This document shows positions 33,566-42,642 of a stretch of 64,000 nt of DNA, one piece after another. The position numbers and the translations under genes are program-made. A model generated the notes under the pieces. That model ran no database searches, had not been told where the DNA came from, and saw only the letters and a program-made list of their open reading frames with translations. This DNA comes from Brachypterus glaber (lineage: Eukaryota; Arthropoda; Insecta; Coleoptera; Kateretidae), in NCBI GenBank assembly GCA_958510825.1, contig OY294044.1:44976626-45040625 (forward strand), read 5' to 3'. Numbering within the stretch: position 1 is the first letter of the stretch; each line of letters starts with the position of its first letter.

Positions 33566-33762
33566 TTTCCTCAGGGGCAGTAACCAGTTATTATCACCTT
33601 CCTGAGGTGGTCCCTACTTAGATGCAGTAAGTTCTTAGTTAATGGACCAGCGGTTGACACCGCCAAGTATTAACTTACTTTACCTAAGCCCCGGTGCCTG
33701 AGCCCACAGTAAATTTTTCTGGAATTATATCCAGTTGTATATCTAGCTTTTTACAGCGGTTT

Positions 33763-34687
33763 CGTTTACATTAAGCGCAAATTGCGCCCAATGTAAATAT
33801 AAGTGTAATGTAAATATAAGTGTGATTCAAACTAAATTGGATATTGTAGAGGTAATTAGGCAATATAGACTTAAAACCAAATTCGAGGATACAAATAAAA
33901 TTCTTTTATCGGTATACTGTACGCAATACAAATTTCTACATACCGTAGGCTATGGCAGTGAGAATACACCACAGCACTTAAAAGTTTTTATGGCACAATT
34001 AAGGTGTACAAATGATTTATTCTGTTACTTCTACTTGAATCGCACACCATATTCTTGGAAACAAACTGATATATGTAGGATTTGTAATAAGGGTACCCTA
34101 GAAAACCTACAACATATTTTATTTAAATGCTCTGTATATGAGTCAATGAGACAGGAGCTGCTTGCATTGTCTCTTTTAGAGGATTTTCACGAAATGCTAT
34201 CAGGAAATGCAAATTGCATTAAGATTCTCTACAAGTCAATGTCCAACATACTTAAGCTTAGAGTATTCATATTAAATGAGTAAATTTGATCAGTTTCAAT
34301 ACGTACTCGTCTGCATGTTTTTGCGCCAATATTAATTGTGAGTTTATGTAATTGTAGATACAATTATTGTATTTTGTTTTAGTCTTATATACCCTTATAC
34401 TACGCATACGCTAATGTTAGGCTAAGTTATATTATTAATTACTACTTTTTTAGCGGGTATTACCTATCTTTAATCTCTCTATATTTATATTTATTTGTAT
34501 ATGTGTATATTATTTTATTGTAGCATATGGTATGTACCTATTTATAATTACTTATAATACTTTACATTTTTGTATTACTTATGTTGAACTATATTTTATA
34601 TTGTATTATTATTGTATATTTAAAGCAACCATTGTTATAGAATTGTCATATTCTTTTAAACAATAAATTATTCTTATTCTTCTTATT
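33763..34687 (+). mobile_element. 5'-truncated LINE inserted into the minus-strand LINE
   Basis: The insertion carries a C-terminal coding fragment, an AT-rich 3' UTR and a tail of TTATTC-like repeats after AACAATAAATTATTCTTATT. It is flanked by CAGCGGTTT (33754-33762) and CAGTGGTTT (34688-34696), a 9-bp target duplication with one difference. It splits the RNase H/C-terminal part of the older minus-strand element, so it is younger. Confidence 0.78.
33822..34283 (+). pseudogene. C-terminal fragment of LINE ORF2 with CCHC motif
   Basis: An uninterrupted 153-codon frame, the longest in the window. The region near residues 80-115 reads TDICRICNKGTLENLQHIL followed by FKCSVYESMRQEL, a C-x2-C...H-x4-C arrangement. 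It is the zinc-finger-like module that follows RT (and RNase H where present) in many LINEs and probably binds nucleic acid. N-terminal domains are lost by 5' truncation, so no functional start codon is implied. The intact frame points to a fairly recent insertion. Confidence 0.78.
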
Positions 34688-34778
34688 CAGTGGTTTGGTT
34701 ATGCCGATAGGCGGATCAGGTCTAATGCCTTTGTGTTGCGGCATCCACCCACCCTCAAGTTACTTTATTGTGGTTGGA

Positions 34779-34979
34779 TTAGGTTATCAGGCTGTCTCGA
34801 CAGTCCCAAGCCTGTTTAGATTTGGTTTCAAAGTTGGAAATGGCTTTGAGTGCCGATTCACTAACAGAGGGTATGAGGCTTTTCCTATTACTATAGTTCC
34901 ACCTCAAGTTTTCCTGAATACAGCTATTAATAGCGTACACTTCTGCTTGAAATGCAGTGGCATGCCTCCCAAGGCCCAC
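34779..34979 (-). pseudogene. LINE RNase H domain remnant
   Basis: The 66-residue frame GLGRHATAFQAEVYAINSCI matches the RNase H helix carrying the conserved Glu ('..atvFqAEvyAI..c'). SVSESALKAISNFETKS corresponds to 'i.sDSqaALkAl......Skl', with the catalytic Asp replaced (SESAL). The end, WDCRDSLIT followed by ANHNKVT-like sequence, runs toward the missing final motif. This domain would have removed template RNA during cDNA synthesis. Confidence 0.75.
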
Positions 34980-35187
34980 ATGTCAGTTTCCCCATGTATT
35001 CCAGCACCAGTTCCACCATCCGTATACGACTAGGCCATGTGCCCACAGTCATCTGTGGATCTCCAAGTACCTGCATTATTTATCCTCTAAGCAGCCAATC
35101 TCGCCTCGGCATTAATGATTATTTTAAGGTAGGGAAGGCCTAATAGTATTTCCATAGCCAAGGTTGGGGTTGTACTCTTAGCTCCGG

Positions 35188-35740
35188 TTATACACAGACA
35201 GGCCAGTTTCTGGCTCTTTGGGCCACCAGACTACGGAGCAATAGCCAGTTCTGGGTCTTACCACAGCTGTGTACAGCCAGCGTACAATGCCGTGGTTTAA
35301 AACCCCAAATTTTGCCTACCGCTGTTTTCGTTGTCATAATAGCGATTTTACTTTCTAATGTAACATTCTGCATGTGTGTATTCCAGGTTAATTTGTCATC
35401 CAGAGTAACTCCCAAATATTTAATCTCCCGGGACAGCTGCAGTTGTTTATTAAAGAGTCTGGGCAGGACGAGGCCTGTCAGTTTTTCTTTCCTGGTGAAG
35501 TTAACAAGTGCTGTTTTGTCAGGGTTTACACTAAGAGTTACCCTGTTACACCATTATTCAACTAGTCTTAGCGTTCTTTGCATTAAAGCAGAGACCATAT
35601 TCGAATACTTCCCTAGGATAATTATGAGGATGTCGTCTGCATATCCCTAGGCATTGAATCCGTTGCTTTCCCCTCCCTTTTGCAATTAATGGTTTGATGG
35701 TTTCATTAAACAATGTTTAATAATATGTTTAATAAACGTA
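35188..35740 (-). pseudogene. LINE reverse transcriptase, YADD palm to thumb
   Basis: The catalytic YADD is encoded at 35632-35643 (minus), within GYADDILIIILGKYSNMV. It is followed by LSVNPDKTALVNFTRKEKL, the typical 'vn..Kt..v.Ftrk' block, then IKYLGVTLDDKLTWNTHMQN and KTAVGKIWGFKP. The downstream 'WlY..ivrP...Y...vW' motif is scrambled. Stops lie directly before YADD and in the LRLVE segment. It is inactive. Confidence 0.85.
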
Positions 35741-35755
35741 CTATCTTCTGTCTGC

Positions 35756-36357
35756 CTACCTCGCAACATACAGCCAAGCTACCTGCGTAAGGTGTATAAC
35801 TCGTCGCTCAACTGCAGCCAGCAAGGCTCCAACGACATATAGAAAGGCCATTTCTTTTTTGTCCAGTGAGCTCTCCATCTTGCGCACAAGGTGGTGCAAT
35901 GCGGACTCACAAGATTTTCCTGGTTCATATGCATGTTGATACGGCCTCTCTCGTAGAGTGGTTTCCCGTATAAACCTCTCAACCCGCTTTTCTAATGTCT
36001 TTAAAGAAAATAAGTTATTCAAAGATAGAATGATTTGTCTATATGACTTAGCCTGGAAGGAGTCCCTACTAGGCTTAGAAATAAAGACCACCTTGGAAAG
36101 ATTCCAGGCGTTTGAGATGTATTCAGAGCCAGGCTTGCTCTAAACAGTTTGCATATCACCGGTATAAGGTCGCATTTACCCTGCTGTAGTAGTGCAGGTA
36201 TAATTCCGTCCGTACTTGGTGATTTGTAAGCACTGAATAAGTTAACAGCCCCTTCGTTTTTTTTTTGTAGGTGACGACTTAACGTGCACCCGCCATTCCT
36301 GCCTAGTTGCCCTTGCACGGTTTCCAGGAAGTCGCTGGGGTTGATTGTCATCGACAA
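35756..36357 (-). pseudogene. LINE reverse transcriptase, N-terminal and finger/palm part
   Basis: The first block (36357-36021) contains AVNLFSAYKSPSTDGIIPA, matching the 'A......KspG.DgI.p.llq' RT entry motif. After a frameshift the second block (36091-35756) reads VVFI-like FISKPSRDSFQAKSYRQIIL, LFSLKTLEKRVERFIR, then QHAYEPGKSCESALHHLV. The catalytic first-Asp segment ('FlDieGAFD') is degraded to YVVGALLAA. Two overlapping alternative frames in the same interval are shadows. Confidence 0.85.
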
Positions 36358-36359
36358 TT

Positions 36360-36755
36360 ACAGAGCCTGGAAACTAAGTTTGAAGCAGAAGCTCCATTGC
36401 CTCCTTCCCGGACGTAGTGAATTCCTCGTTAGGTTTTTGTAGTGCCTCGACAAGTGTAGGCTCCTTGGTCAGAATCTTATGAAGGCGTGGTCCTTCCGAG
36501 GTGTTGTCAACCTCGGTACAGAACTCACTCCAGGAACTTCTTCTGCTCTTGCAGATTTTCCTATTATATTCGGTGAGAGTTCGCGAGTATTCCTGCCACT
36601 CTCGCTTGCTGCTCGGAATATTAAATAGCTTGCAAGTCTTTGTCCTTAAGTCCAGGAGAGAGTTATTTAACCAGTTTTTGGTATTTGCTGTCTTACACTT
36701 AAATAAAAAACTTGGATTCCATTCCTTACATAAATGCAGGATCTTGTAGATTCTG
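36360..36755 (-). pseudogene. LINE endonuclease-RT linker remnant
   Basis: Across frameshifts the minus strand reads NWLNNSLLDLRTKTCKLFNI, REWQEYSRTLTEYNRKI, SSWSEFCTEVDNTSEGPRLH and KILTKEPTLVEALQ. This matches the conserved Trp/Arg-rich linker found between endonuclease and RT ('W.n..L..lR...r.lfn......W..Y....eYn..ir.ak..sW..fc'). It is non-catalytic, useful for identifying the family and for confirming collinearity. Confidence 0.7.
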
Positions 36756-36793
36756 CACTGTTCATATGATAATATAACTTACCATGAGATTTC

Positions 36794-37036
36794 CTAATCT
36801 GCAAGTTCTTTCCCCAGTGGTTCAGGCTCTTGAATTAGGTCTACATTCCTGGAGTCCAGGAGTTTGCATAGGAAAGCCGTAGCTGCCTTACAGTGCTGCA
36901 GGTTTATCTGAATTAACCGCAGCATCCCCTTTTCTTCAGTCGCTGTTCCTGAAGGATATTTGCTGAAGCACGATATAAGCAACGCCATTTCGAGTTTGCA
37001 GCGCCTTCGATGATTCTTCATCCAAGCGAAGGACAA
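36794..37036 (-). pseudogene. LINE ORF1 tail and endonuclease N-terminus
   Basis: The frame contains LRLIQINLQHCKAATAF followed by CKLLDSRNVDLIQEPEP. This is the usual opening of an APE-type endonuclease ('lQiNlqhsk.At..L......vDiaLiQEPW'), which nicks target DNA to prime reverse transcription. The preceding SFAWMKNHRRRCKLEMALLI is probably linker or ORF1 sequence. The remaining endonuclease, including its catalytic histidine region, is missing apart from RSCIYVRNGIQVF at about 36730. Confidence 0.75.
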
Positions 37037-37059
37037 GGGTTACTCATGTTTCTTACAAA

Positions 37060-37266
37060 CAGTGACGTAGTCGTAAAATTAGCAGAGGAAAAGTGAAAGA
37101 GAAAATATTTTAATCAGAAATCTTAAAAAAAACACTTAAAATAAAATAATAATCCAACAAACATTTTAGATTGTCTAAAAAGCGCATACAAAAGAACAAA
37201 CGGCTTTTCCTTATCAAAAACCAGAGAGGATACCGCTCTCTGCCCTCCCCCAAGACTACACCACTG
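37060..37266. mobile_element. 207-bp hAT-like MITE
   Basis: The ends CAGTGACGTAGTC and GACTACACCACTG form short inverted repeats starting CAGTG. The flanking 8-mers CTTACAAA and CTTTAAAA differ at two positions, consistent with a decayed 8-bp target duplication. CAGNG termini and 8-bp TSDs are features of hAT elements. No transposase. Confidence 0.6.
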
Positions 37267-37269
37267 CTT

Positions 37270-38020
37270 TAAAATCAAAGAATGTTAAATTACATCTTCG
37301 TAATAGTTATTATGTACCAATATCTGGCTAATGCACCATTTACATACGTCAAAATTACACGTTACAAAAGAAATATATTAACCGAACTAGACTTTTCTTA
37401 TGTGTTTTTGTGCACTAAAAACGAATTTAACAGTAAAAAGCTAGCCGACCCCATAGTTTATTCACAAAACTGCAAAAAAGAATCTTGTACGAGTGCACCG
37501 TATTTTCGAGATTTTCAAAGTGCTCTAGCACCTAAACAAGTTATTTTTGGGAGTGCCGCTGTACATTTTTGATAAGAACGTCGAGAATTATAAAATTACA
37601 AAACTCAGCCAAATCTGACTAAAACCAGTTTTACATAAAAAAGGAGCGAGATTCTTTGGGGTCAGCGAGCCTTTTCACTTTTAAATTAGTTTTCAGCGCT
37701 CAAAAATATGTAAGGAAAGTATAGTAAAGAGTAATTCTCATTTTTTTTTGTGGAATTAATATGCCAGATGCTATATGACATTAAATCTGTGGTTTGGTTC
37801 TTAAAGTCGCCCTTTTTTCGTATTTTGAGTTATACCACCGAAGTAATTTATTTCAGATCTATATAACCTAAAACAGCCAACGTCAGTGCTTGTGATATAA
37901 ATGTAGACTTTAATGTGTTTTCAATAAACATTTCTGTTAAACTACTAAAACGGCCAATGATTGACTTAGTGTATCCGTTCAAAATGTTTGACATTGGCCC
38001 ATTTAGAACCATCCACAGAA
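37270..38020. other. Unassigned stretch
   Basis: The 96-codon frames at 37282-37572 and 37848-38138 show no domain motif, and the latter runs into a repeat. No splice-bounded exon is supported. Confidence 0.4.
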
Positions 38021-38025
38021 ATGTA

Positions 38026-38800
38026 TTTATTATATTATTCACAGCGCCAGCGTTAGAATAATATACAGTAGTTTCGAATTTTAAAAAAATTTCAAAATCA
38101 TTCCAGACAAAAAATTCTTGTATATAAATTTGTTTCATGAAAAAAAATAAGCAAACATTTTTGTTAAAATGTCCGTCAGTCCGTCCGTCCGTCTGTCGGA
38201 TGTCACGATTTTTGTAGACACGACAACGCGAGAACGAATAATCCGATCGTATTGAAATTTTCAGAAAAAATCAAGTTCTATGAGGGGAAGATCCCTATTG
38301 TTTTTGAAAGTAATCTCCCCAAAAACAAAAAAGTTATGGAGGGTTAAACTTTTAAAAAAATCAAAAAATGCTGAAAGAAAATTCCGATTAACGTATTTTT
38401 TTCAAAAAAAAAAATACTTTTATTATAAGGATCAATTCTCAAAAAAAAATAATAAATAAATAAAAAATAAAAAAAATGAAAATTTTTGAATTTTCTTAGA
38501 ACTTATTTTTTAGTTTTTTTTGAAAACTTTTTTTTAAATTTTTTTTTTCATAATTTTTTTTTTTCAAAAAAGCTCTTTAAAAAATGTATTTTTTTATTTT
38601 TTTTAAATATATTTTTTTAAGTATTTGGGAAGTGCAACATACCATTTACTGTGAATAATATATAATGGAATGCGTAGCATTACATATCTTCACGGCTTGT
38701 TTATTTGGTAATTTTACCTGGCTTTTAACGTCAAAATTGCAATTTGTAATTGATTTATTCAAAGTTAACAGAGACTTTATCCTTGGAGAATTTTGTAAAC
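38026..38800 (+). repeat. Dispersed repeat family A, longest copy
   Basis: It starts at the hairpin TATTATATTATTCACAGCGC (38029) / GCGTTAGAATAATATA. It runs through GTCCGTCAGTCCGTCCGTCC, TCTGTCGGATGTCACGATTT, ACGAATAATCCGATCGTATT and TTATGGAGGGTTAAACTTTT, a 250-bp A/T-homopolymer block, then ATAATGGAATGCGTAGCATT and TATCTTCACGGCTTG (38668-38700). The last block is shared with 16086-16120. This copy shows the order of the parts that insertions have split at 11155-17400. Confidence 0.65.
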
Positions 38801-38804
38801 ATGT

Positions 38805-39415
38805 AACCAGAATTATTTAAATTCAAAAACTAGTTTACCCATGGATATAAATATTTTTTTTTGTTTATTAATTTGTAACAAAACAATTGTTTTTAACTTT
38901 TATAGTTAGATAATAAATAAACTAACCTAGCATATAAAATTATTGCATAGTTGGATAGTCGAAAAACCTAATGTTCTGGATGATCCACACTATATATTTT
39001 CCAATGATGTTTTATAAATGAATTTATTTTTGGCTCAAATTTATGCATTAATAAAAAAATCTATTTAAAAAATACTCGTTGTCAGGATTAATTTATATTC
39101 ATGAAAAAAGAATTTCCACGTGAAACAATGTAATGCGTTTTAAATTTATTTTATTTTGAATTAAAAAAATATAATCCAATTTTCCATAAGCAAATTTAAT
39201 TAGTTTATATTAAAATTCCAACGACGAACTAGACATTTAATAATTAGTTTTCTCTGAAACGAATTTCAATTAATTCCTTACCAAAATTACGAACTAATGT
39301 GTATATGCAGTATAGGAAACTATGCTAATATCAAACAAAAATTAAATTTTGTTTTACAATTACAATATTCGGTTATAATGTTAGCTAGTAAGCGTAAACT
39401 TGTAGGTTAGTACAT
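38805..39415. other. Unassigned stretch
   Basis: AT-rich with no supported gene or repeat. Confidence 0.4.
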
Positions 39416-39423
39416 TCTAGGTA

Positions 39424-40287
39424 CAGTCTGTTCAACAAGAGCGTGTCTTCTGTATTTTTTTTTATGAAAGATAATTATTTATTTATTTTTTTACATTAAA
39501 GTAGATAAAAATGCTATTTCCCTCCTACTAAGTCCACCGTGAAATCTCCGTTGTTACCCAGAAGAGCTTGAAACCTCTTTGGCATACTTTCTGCGTATTT
39601 TACTGTAAACGACCTCCATTTATCACGAATGGCTGCTGCGAGCTGCTTTTGTTCCTTCAAGTTTGGACTTCAAAAGCCCCAGAACTTTTCGATAAGATTT
39701 TAATCCGGTGGTTGTGAAGTCCAAAGTAACGTCGTGATGCCGTTTTTCTGCTTCCAGTCGGTGCAGAGTTGACTGCGGCGTTTTGGATCATTGTCCTCTT
39801 GCAATATCCAATCTTTGTTTTTGGATCTAAACATCCTTTTTACTGACTTTATAAGTCCACGCTGGTAAATTTTCAAAATTTTCTGAGCGTTCCAATTCTC
39901 AGTAAACAACTTTGGGCAACGAAATCCACGTTCTGAAAAGCATCCCCGAACATGAATTTTTACGGGATGCCTAACTGTGCACTGGACCAAATCCATTTCA
40001 CAGTAAGACCAAGCATTTAGACTTTTTAATCACTTTTTTGATGCATTGGCGACCTTTAATTTAGGCACTCGCGGATGCAGGCACAAAAAGACCGCTTCAA
40101 ATCTCTTGGCGTAAACCGAACTGATTTTCTGTAACGTGTGCTCGTCACGACAATTTGACTACTACGGTAAAAAAAAAACAGTGCTACAGAAATAGTACAG
40201 AGATAGGAGATTTATGCTGTAAAATATGGCGGAGATACCTTTTGAATTTTTTGAATAATTAAAGACACGCTCTTGTTGAACAGACTA
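39424..40287 (-). mobile_element. Tc1-type transposon, internally deleted, TIRs intact
   Basis: CAGTCTGTTCAACAAGAGCG + TGTCTT at the left is inverted as AAGACACGCTCTTGTTGAAC + AGACTA at the right, with TA on both sides (39422-39423, 40288-40289). It encloses the C-terminal half of a Tc1-like transposase on the minus strand. At 864 bp it is well short of the ~1.6 kb typical of a full Tc1 element, so the DNA-binding half of the gene is lost. It could still be cut by a related transposase acting on these TIRs. Confidence 0.9.
39514..39996 (-). pseudogene. Tc1-like DD34E transposase, C-terminal half
   Basis: The frame reads VRHPVKIHVRGCFSERGF, FTENWNAQKILKIYQRGL, then WILQEDNDPK with the second catalytic Asp, and WTSQPPD. 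An in-frame stop follows, after which NLIEKFWGF supplies the catalytic Glu with 34 residues between Asp and Glu. The end reads LAAAIRDKWRSF, YAESMPKRFQALL and stops at 39514-39516. Two stops (after PPD and after WGF) inactivate it. Decayed sequence upstream to about 40150 (YAKRFEAVFLCL-like) may be the first-Asp region. It would catalyse cut-and-paste transposition. Confidence 0.9.
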
Positions 40288-40382
40288 TATATTATTTAGA
40301 CGATTCTTTTAATTTTAGTTTGATGTGTAGTTTATATGTTTATTAATTAATGAAAAATATGTAGGAAGATCAGTTACATATA

Positions 40383-40530
40383 CACTGATAAAAAGGATTC
40401 ATTTGGATATGGGCAATTAAATTATTTGGTTTTGAAAAAACAAATTTTATTTGAGTCAAATAAATATTTAGTTCATGTAAACAAATATTTTTATTTCAAA
40501 ATTATTTATTAATTTATTAATTAATCAGTG
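40383..40530. mobile_element. 148-bp TA-flanked MITE (CACTGA termini)
   Basis: The ends CACTGATAAAAAGG and TTAATTAATCAGTG with TA outside each, and the internal AAATAAATATTTAGTTCATG / AAACAAATA blocks, relate it to the 283-bp element at 45407-45689 (CACTAAAAA...CAGTG). It is degenerate. Confidence 0.6.
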
Positions 40531-40535
40531 TATCC

Positions 40536-40885
40536 AATGTTTTCGTTAGATCCAAAAATATGTAATTTTTCAAGTCAATGGTATAAAATAACTTTGTACT
40601 ATGTAATAACTTGCATTCTCTAAATAGCCAAGATCAGTTATGTCATTAAATCCAAGAATATGCCATTTTTTGAGTCAAAGCTATAAAATAAGTTTGCGTT
40701 ATGTAATAAATTTTATTCTGCACTGCTTGGTGATGGCAAATGCCTTCGTTAGATTCAAGAATATGTTATTTTAAGACCAAGTAGGTCTGAAATAACTTTG
40801 TAAAATGTAATAAATATACTGTATACATGTAAAGTCAAGATCGGCCATGTCAAATGAATTCGTTAGATTCAAGAAAATAAATTCC
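40536..40885 (+). repeat. Degenerate tandem repeat, ~105-bp unit, 3-4 copies
   Basis: TTCGTTAGATCCAAAAATATG (about 40543), TGTCATTAAATCCAAGAATATG (40639), TTCGTTAGATTCAAGAATATG (40745) and TTCGTTAGATTCAAGAAAAT (40859) head successive units. Each is followed by a block like AAATAACTTTGTACTATGTAAT. Spacing varies from about 96 to 114 bp. Confidence 0.75.
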
Positions 40886-40946
40886 TAATCCTGGTTATAA
40901 TCAAAAATTATCAAGATAAAAATTATACCAATAATATCTGATAGGT

Positions 40947-41035
40947 TGATGATAATAAAGGTCCTTACCCCCAAAGTTTTTTTTTTGCTATAATAAAAAC
41001 CTTTGGGAGAAAAGGACCTTTATTATTATCATCCA
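40947..41035. repeat. Hairpin with ~31-bp arms
   Basis: TTGATGATAATAAAGGTCCTTACCCCCAAAG-type left arm and CTTTGGGAGAAAAGGACC + TTTATTATTATCATCCACC right arm pair around a short T-rich loop. It could be a minimal MITE or remnant. The positions, not a protein, define it. Confidence 0.65.
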
Positions 41036-41039
41036 CCAA

Positions 41040-41405
41040 TACCATTAACTTCCACATTAAGATAAAATTCATTCAACATTCATTTAAAAATATACCAAAA
41101 TAATATAAGAATTTGTAAGAGATGCATTTTCGATTAATCCGTTAGTTGATTCTGGTTAATTTCTGGTTACAATTAAAACCGATTATATAGTGTTCGTAAT
41201 TTTTAATGACTGCGAATGTTTATTTTAATCCGTGATGTTCTGTAACGCAGAAAATGGCGCACGGGGAAAGCTATTTGTAACTTTAATTGAAAATTGATTG
41301 TGCTAGATTAGTTGCTAATGAAATGACAGTTTCAAGCTATATAGTTAAATTACTGCAGCAAATTTCCTAAGGAAAATTGAAAACTCTTTAAATAAGCTAT
41401 AATTA
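41040..41405. other. Unassigned stretch
   Basis: No supported gene or repeat. Confidence 0.35.
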
Positions 41406-41409
41406 CATA

Positions 41410-41699
41410 TTATTACATTACATTACATTACATGTTTGTTTAACCTCGTACTATTCTACTTAATTAAGCATCCCCTAAGTCCAGGACTTGTGTGGGCTAG
41501 TAGTAGAGGGAACCACCGGCTTATACTGACTTTCGAACCAGTTTTTCTAGGGAGCGTCCGCTTCACTTATCGCCTTCGCCAAATTTCAATTATTAATTAA
41601 CTGAAAAAGGCAAATCGGCGCCAGTGAGAATCGAACTCACGCCAGCTTGGCTAGTTTGCTTGTCATGTAGACGCGGTAGCCAACTAACCAAACCCTCCC
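41410..41699 (-). mobile_element. tRNA-derived SINE, same family as 15312-15592
   Basis: On the minus strand it starts GGGGAGGGTTTGGTTAGTTG (A-box region). It continues with GCGTGAGTTCGATTCTCACT + GGCGCCGA (B box and T-arm) and AACTGGTTCGAAAGTCAGTA, and ends in repeated ATGTA units (ATTACATTACATTACAT on the plus strand at 41412-41432). It is collinear with the other copy over its whole length, so the family ends can be read directly from the pair. Confidence 0.88.
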
Positions 41700-41704
41700 C
41701 TGAT

Positions 41705-42295
41705 TATCATTTCTTTTGTAGATTTACCTCAAAATCGAAAGCTTTTATCTACTAAGCGCATATGGTACCATAAGTTATGACTCATTTGATTATTATTTTG
41801 TTTATTACTGTAACATAAGTATGATTTCTAAAACCTTAGAAACTGACGTTCCTTTAAAAAGAAAAAGTATAATATAAACTTAAATTACATTATTTTAGAA
41901 ACTTGTTCCTAAATGAATGTTTTAATTAAAAGAGTATTAAAAAGTCAGGTTTTCATAAGGTTTGTACACTGAGATTCTACGTGTACAGTCCGAAGATTTG
42001 TTACAGTAATTAATACTAAATGATTTTTCATATATGGAAAGGATTACTCAAAACAAGTAAGTATTATTCAGATCAAGTGGCACAAAAGTTTGGATATCCG
42101 CAAGCATGTTGAGTACTTAAGTGCAATGTTTTGCTTTATTGAAATTCATACATACTCGGGTTATCATGGTAATAGACCGTCCGACAGATATTTTTTAATA
42201 TGGTCCCAAAAGTCTTAAAATTTTTGAAAAAACGTAGAAAAAAGTGAAACAATTGGAAAAAAATTGAAAAAAAAAAGTGTACTTCTATACTTTTG
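41705..42295. other. Unassigned stretch
   Basis: No supported gene or repeat. Confidence 0.35.
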
Positions 42296-42297
42296 TA

Positions 42298-42405
42298 CAG
42301 GGTTATTCAGAAATAAGTTCGAGAAATTTAAGAGGTGATTCTACGTTAAAAAATATGAAAAAAAGTTCCTATAAAGGCTGGTCCTAAGGGTACATCTAAA
42401 AGGTA
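42298..42405 (+). repeat. CAGGG-family left end, truncated
   Basis: CAGGGTTATTCAGAAATAAG, AGGTGATTCTACGTTAAAAA and AAAAAGTTCCTATAAAGG match the left ends at 10339 and 48489. TA precedes it. The rest of the element is missing. Confidence 0.75.
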
Positions 42406-42468
42406 ATTTTTATTTTGTCATCGTAGTTCATATCGTGTTTTTAATGCTTATTTACTACATAATAGTGT

Positions 42469-42520
42469 ACTTTATGCCTGTGCGGGCATAAAGTGCATTT
42501 TATGGCCCGCGCGGGTATAA
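42469..42520. repeat. Short GC-centred hairpins
   Basis: ACTTTATGCC + TGTGC + GGGCATAAAGT is a 10-bp-arm hairpin. TTTTATGGCCCGCGCGGGTATAAA follows directly with a CCCGCG/CGCGGG core. Possibly a degenerate tandem of one palindromic unit. Function unknown. Confidence 0.5.
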
Positions 42521-42642
42521 AGACACAAGAAACAGTTTTTTTATTATTACACAGCAAAAAAAAGTTCTCTACTTTTATGGCGACATAGTGGATTCGATAG
42601 TTTACAACAATACAAACATGAATCAGACATTTTAAGGGCCTT

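Larger units (their letters stand above)
33340..37036 (-). mobile_element. Broken LINE with endonuclease, RT, RNase H remnants (I/LOA-like)
   Basis: The minus strand carries, 5' to 3', an ORF1 tail and start of an APE-type endonuclease (37036-36794), an inter-domain linker (36750-36360), RT (36357-35190), an RNase H remnant (34979-34779) and a C-terminal CCHC-like motif (about 33560-33500). Most of the endonuclease is deleted between 36790 and 36750. Stops and frameshifts break every domain. Base composition is clearly richer in G+C than the surroundings. RNase H together with this RT wording points to an I/LOA/R1-type element. It is interrupted by another LINE at 33763-34687. Confidence 0.85.

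Noticed and set aside
34695..35650. Plus-strand frames of 112 codons over the minus-strand LINE
   Set aside because: They are antisense shadows of RNase H and RT coding sequence; the minus strand carries the recognisable motifs (YADD, YLGVTLDD).
37282..37572. 96-codon plus-strand frame as a host gene
   Set aside because: No motif, AT-driven residues, no splice or promoter support, and position next to a hAT-like MITE.
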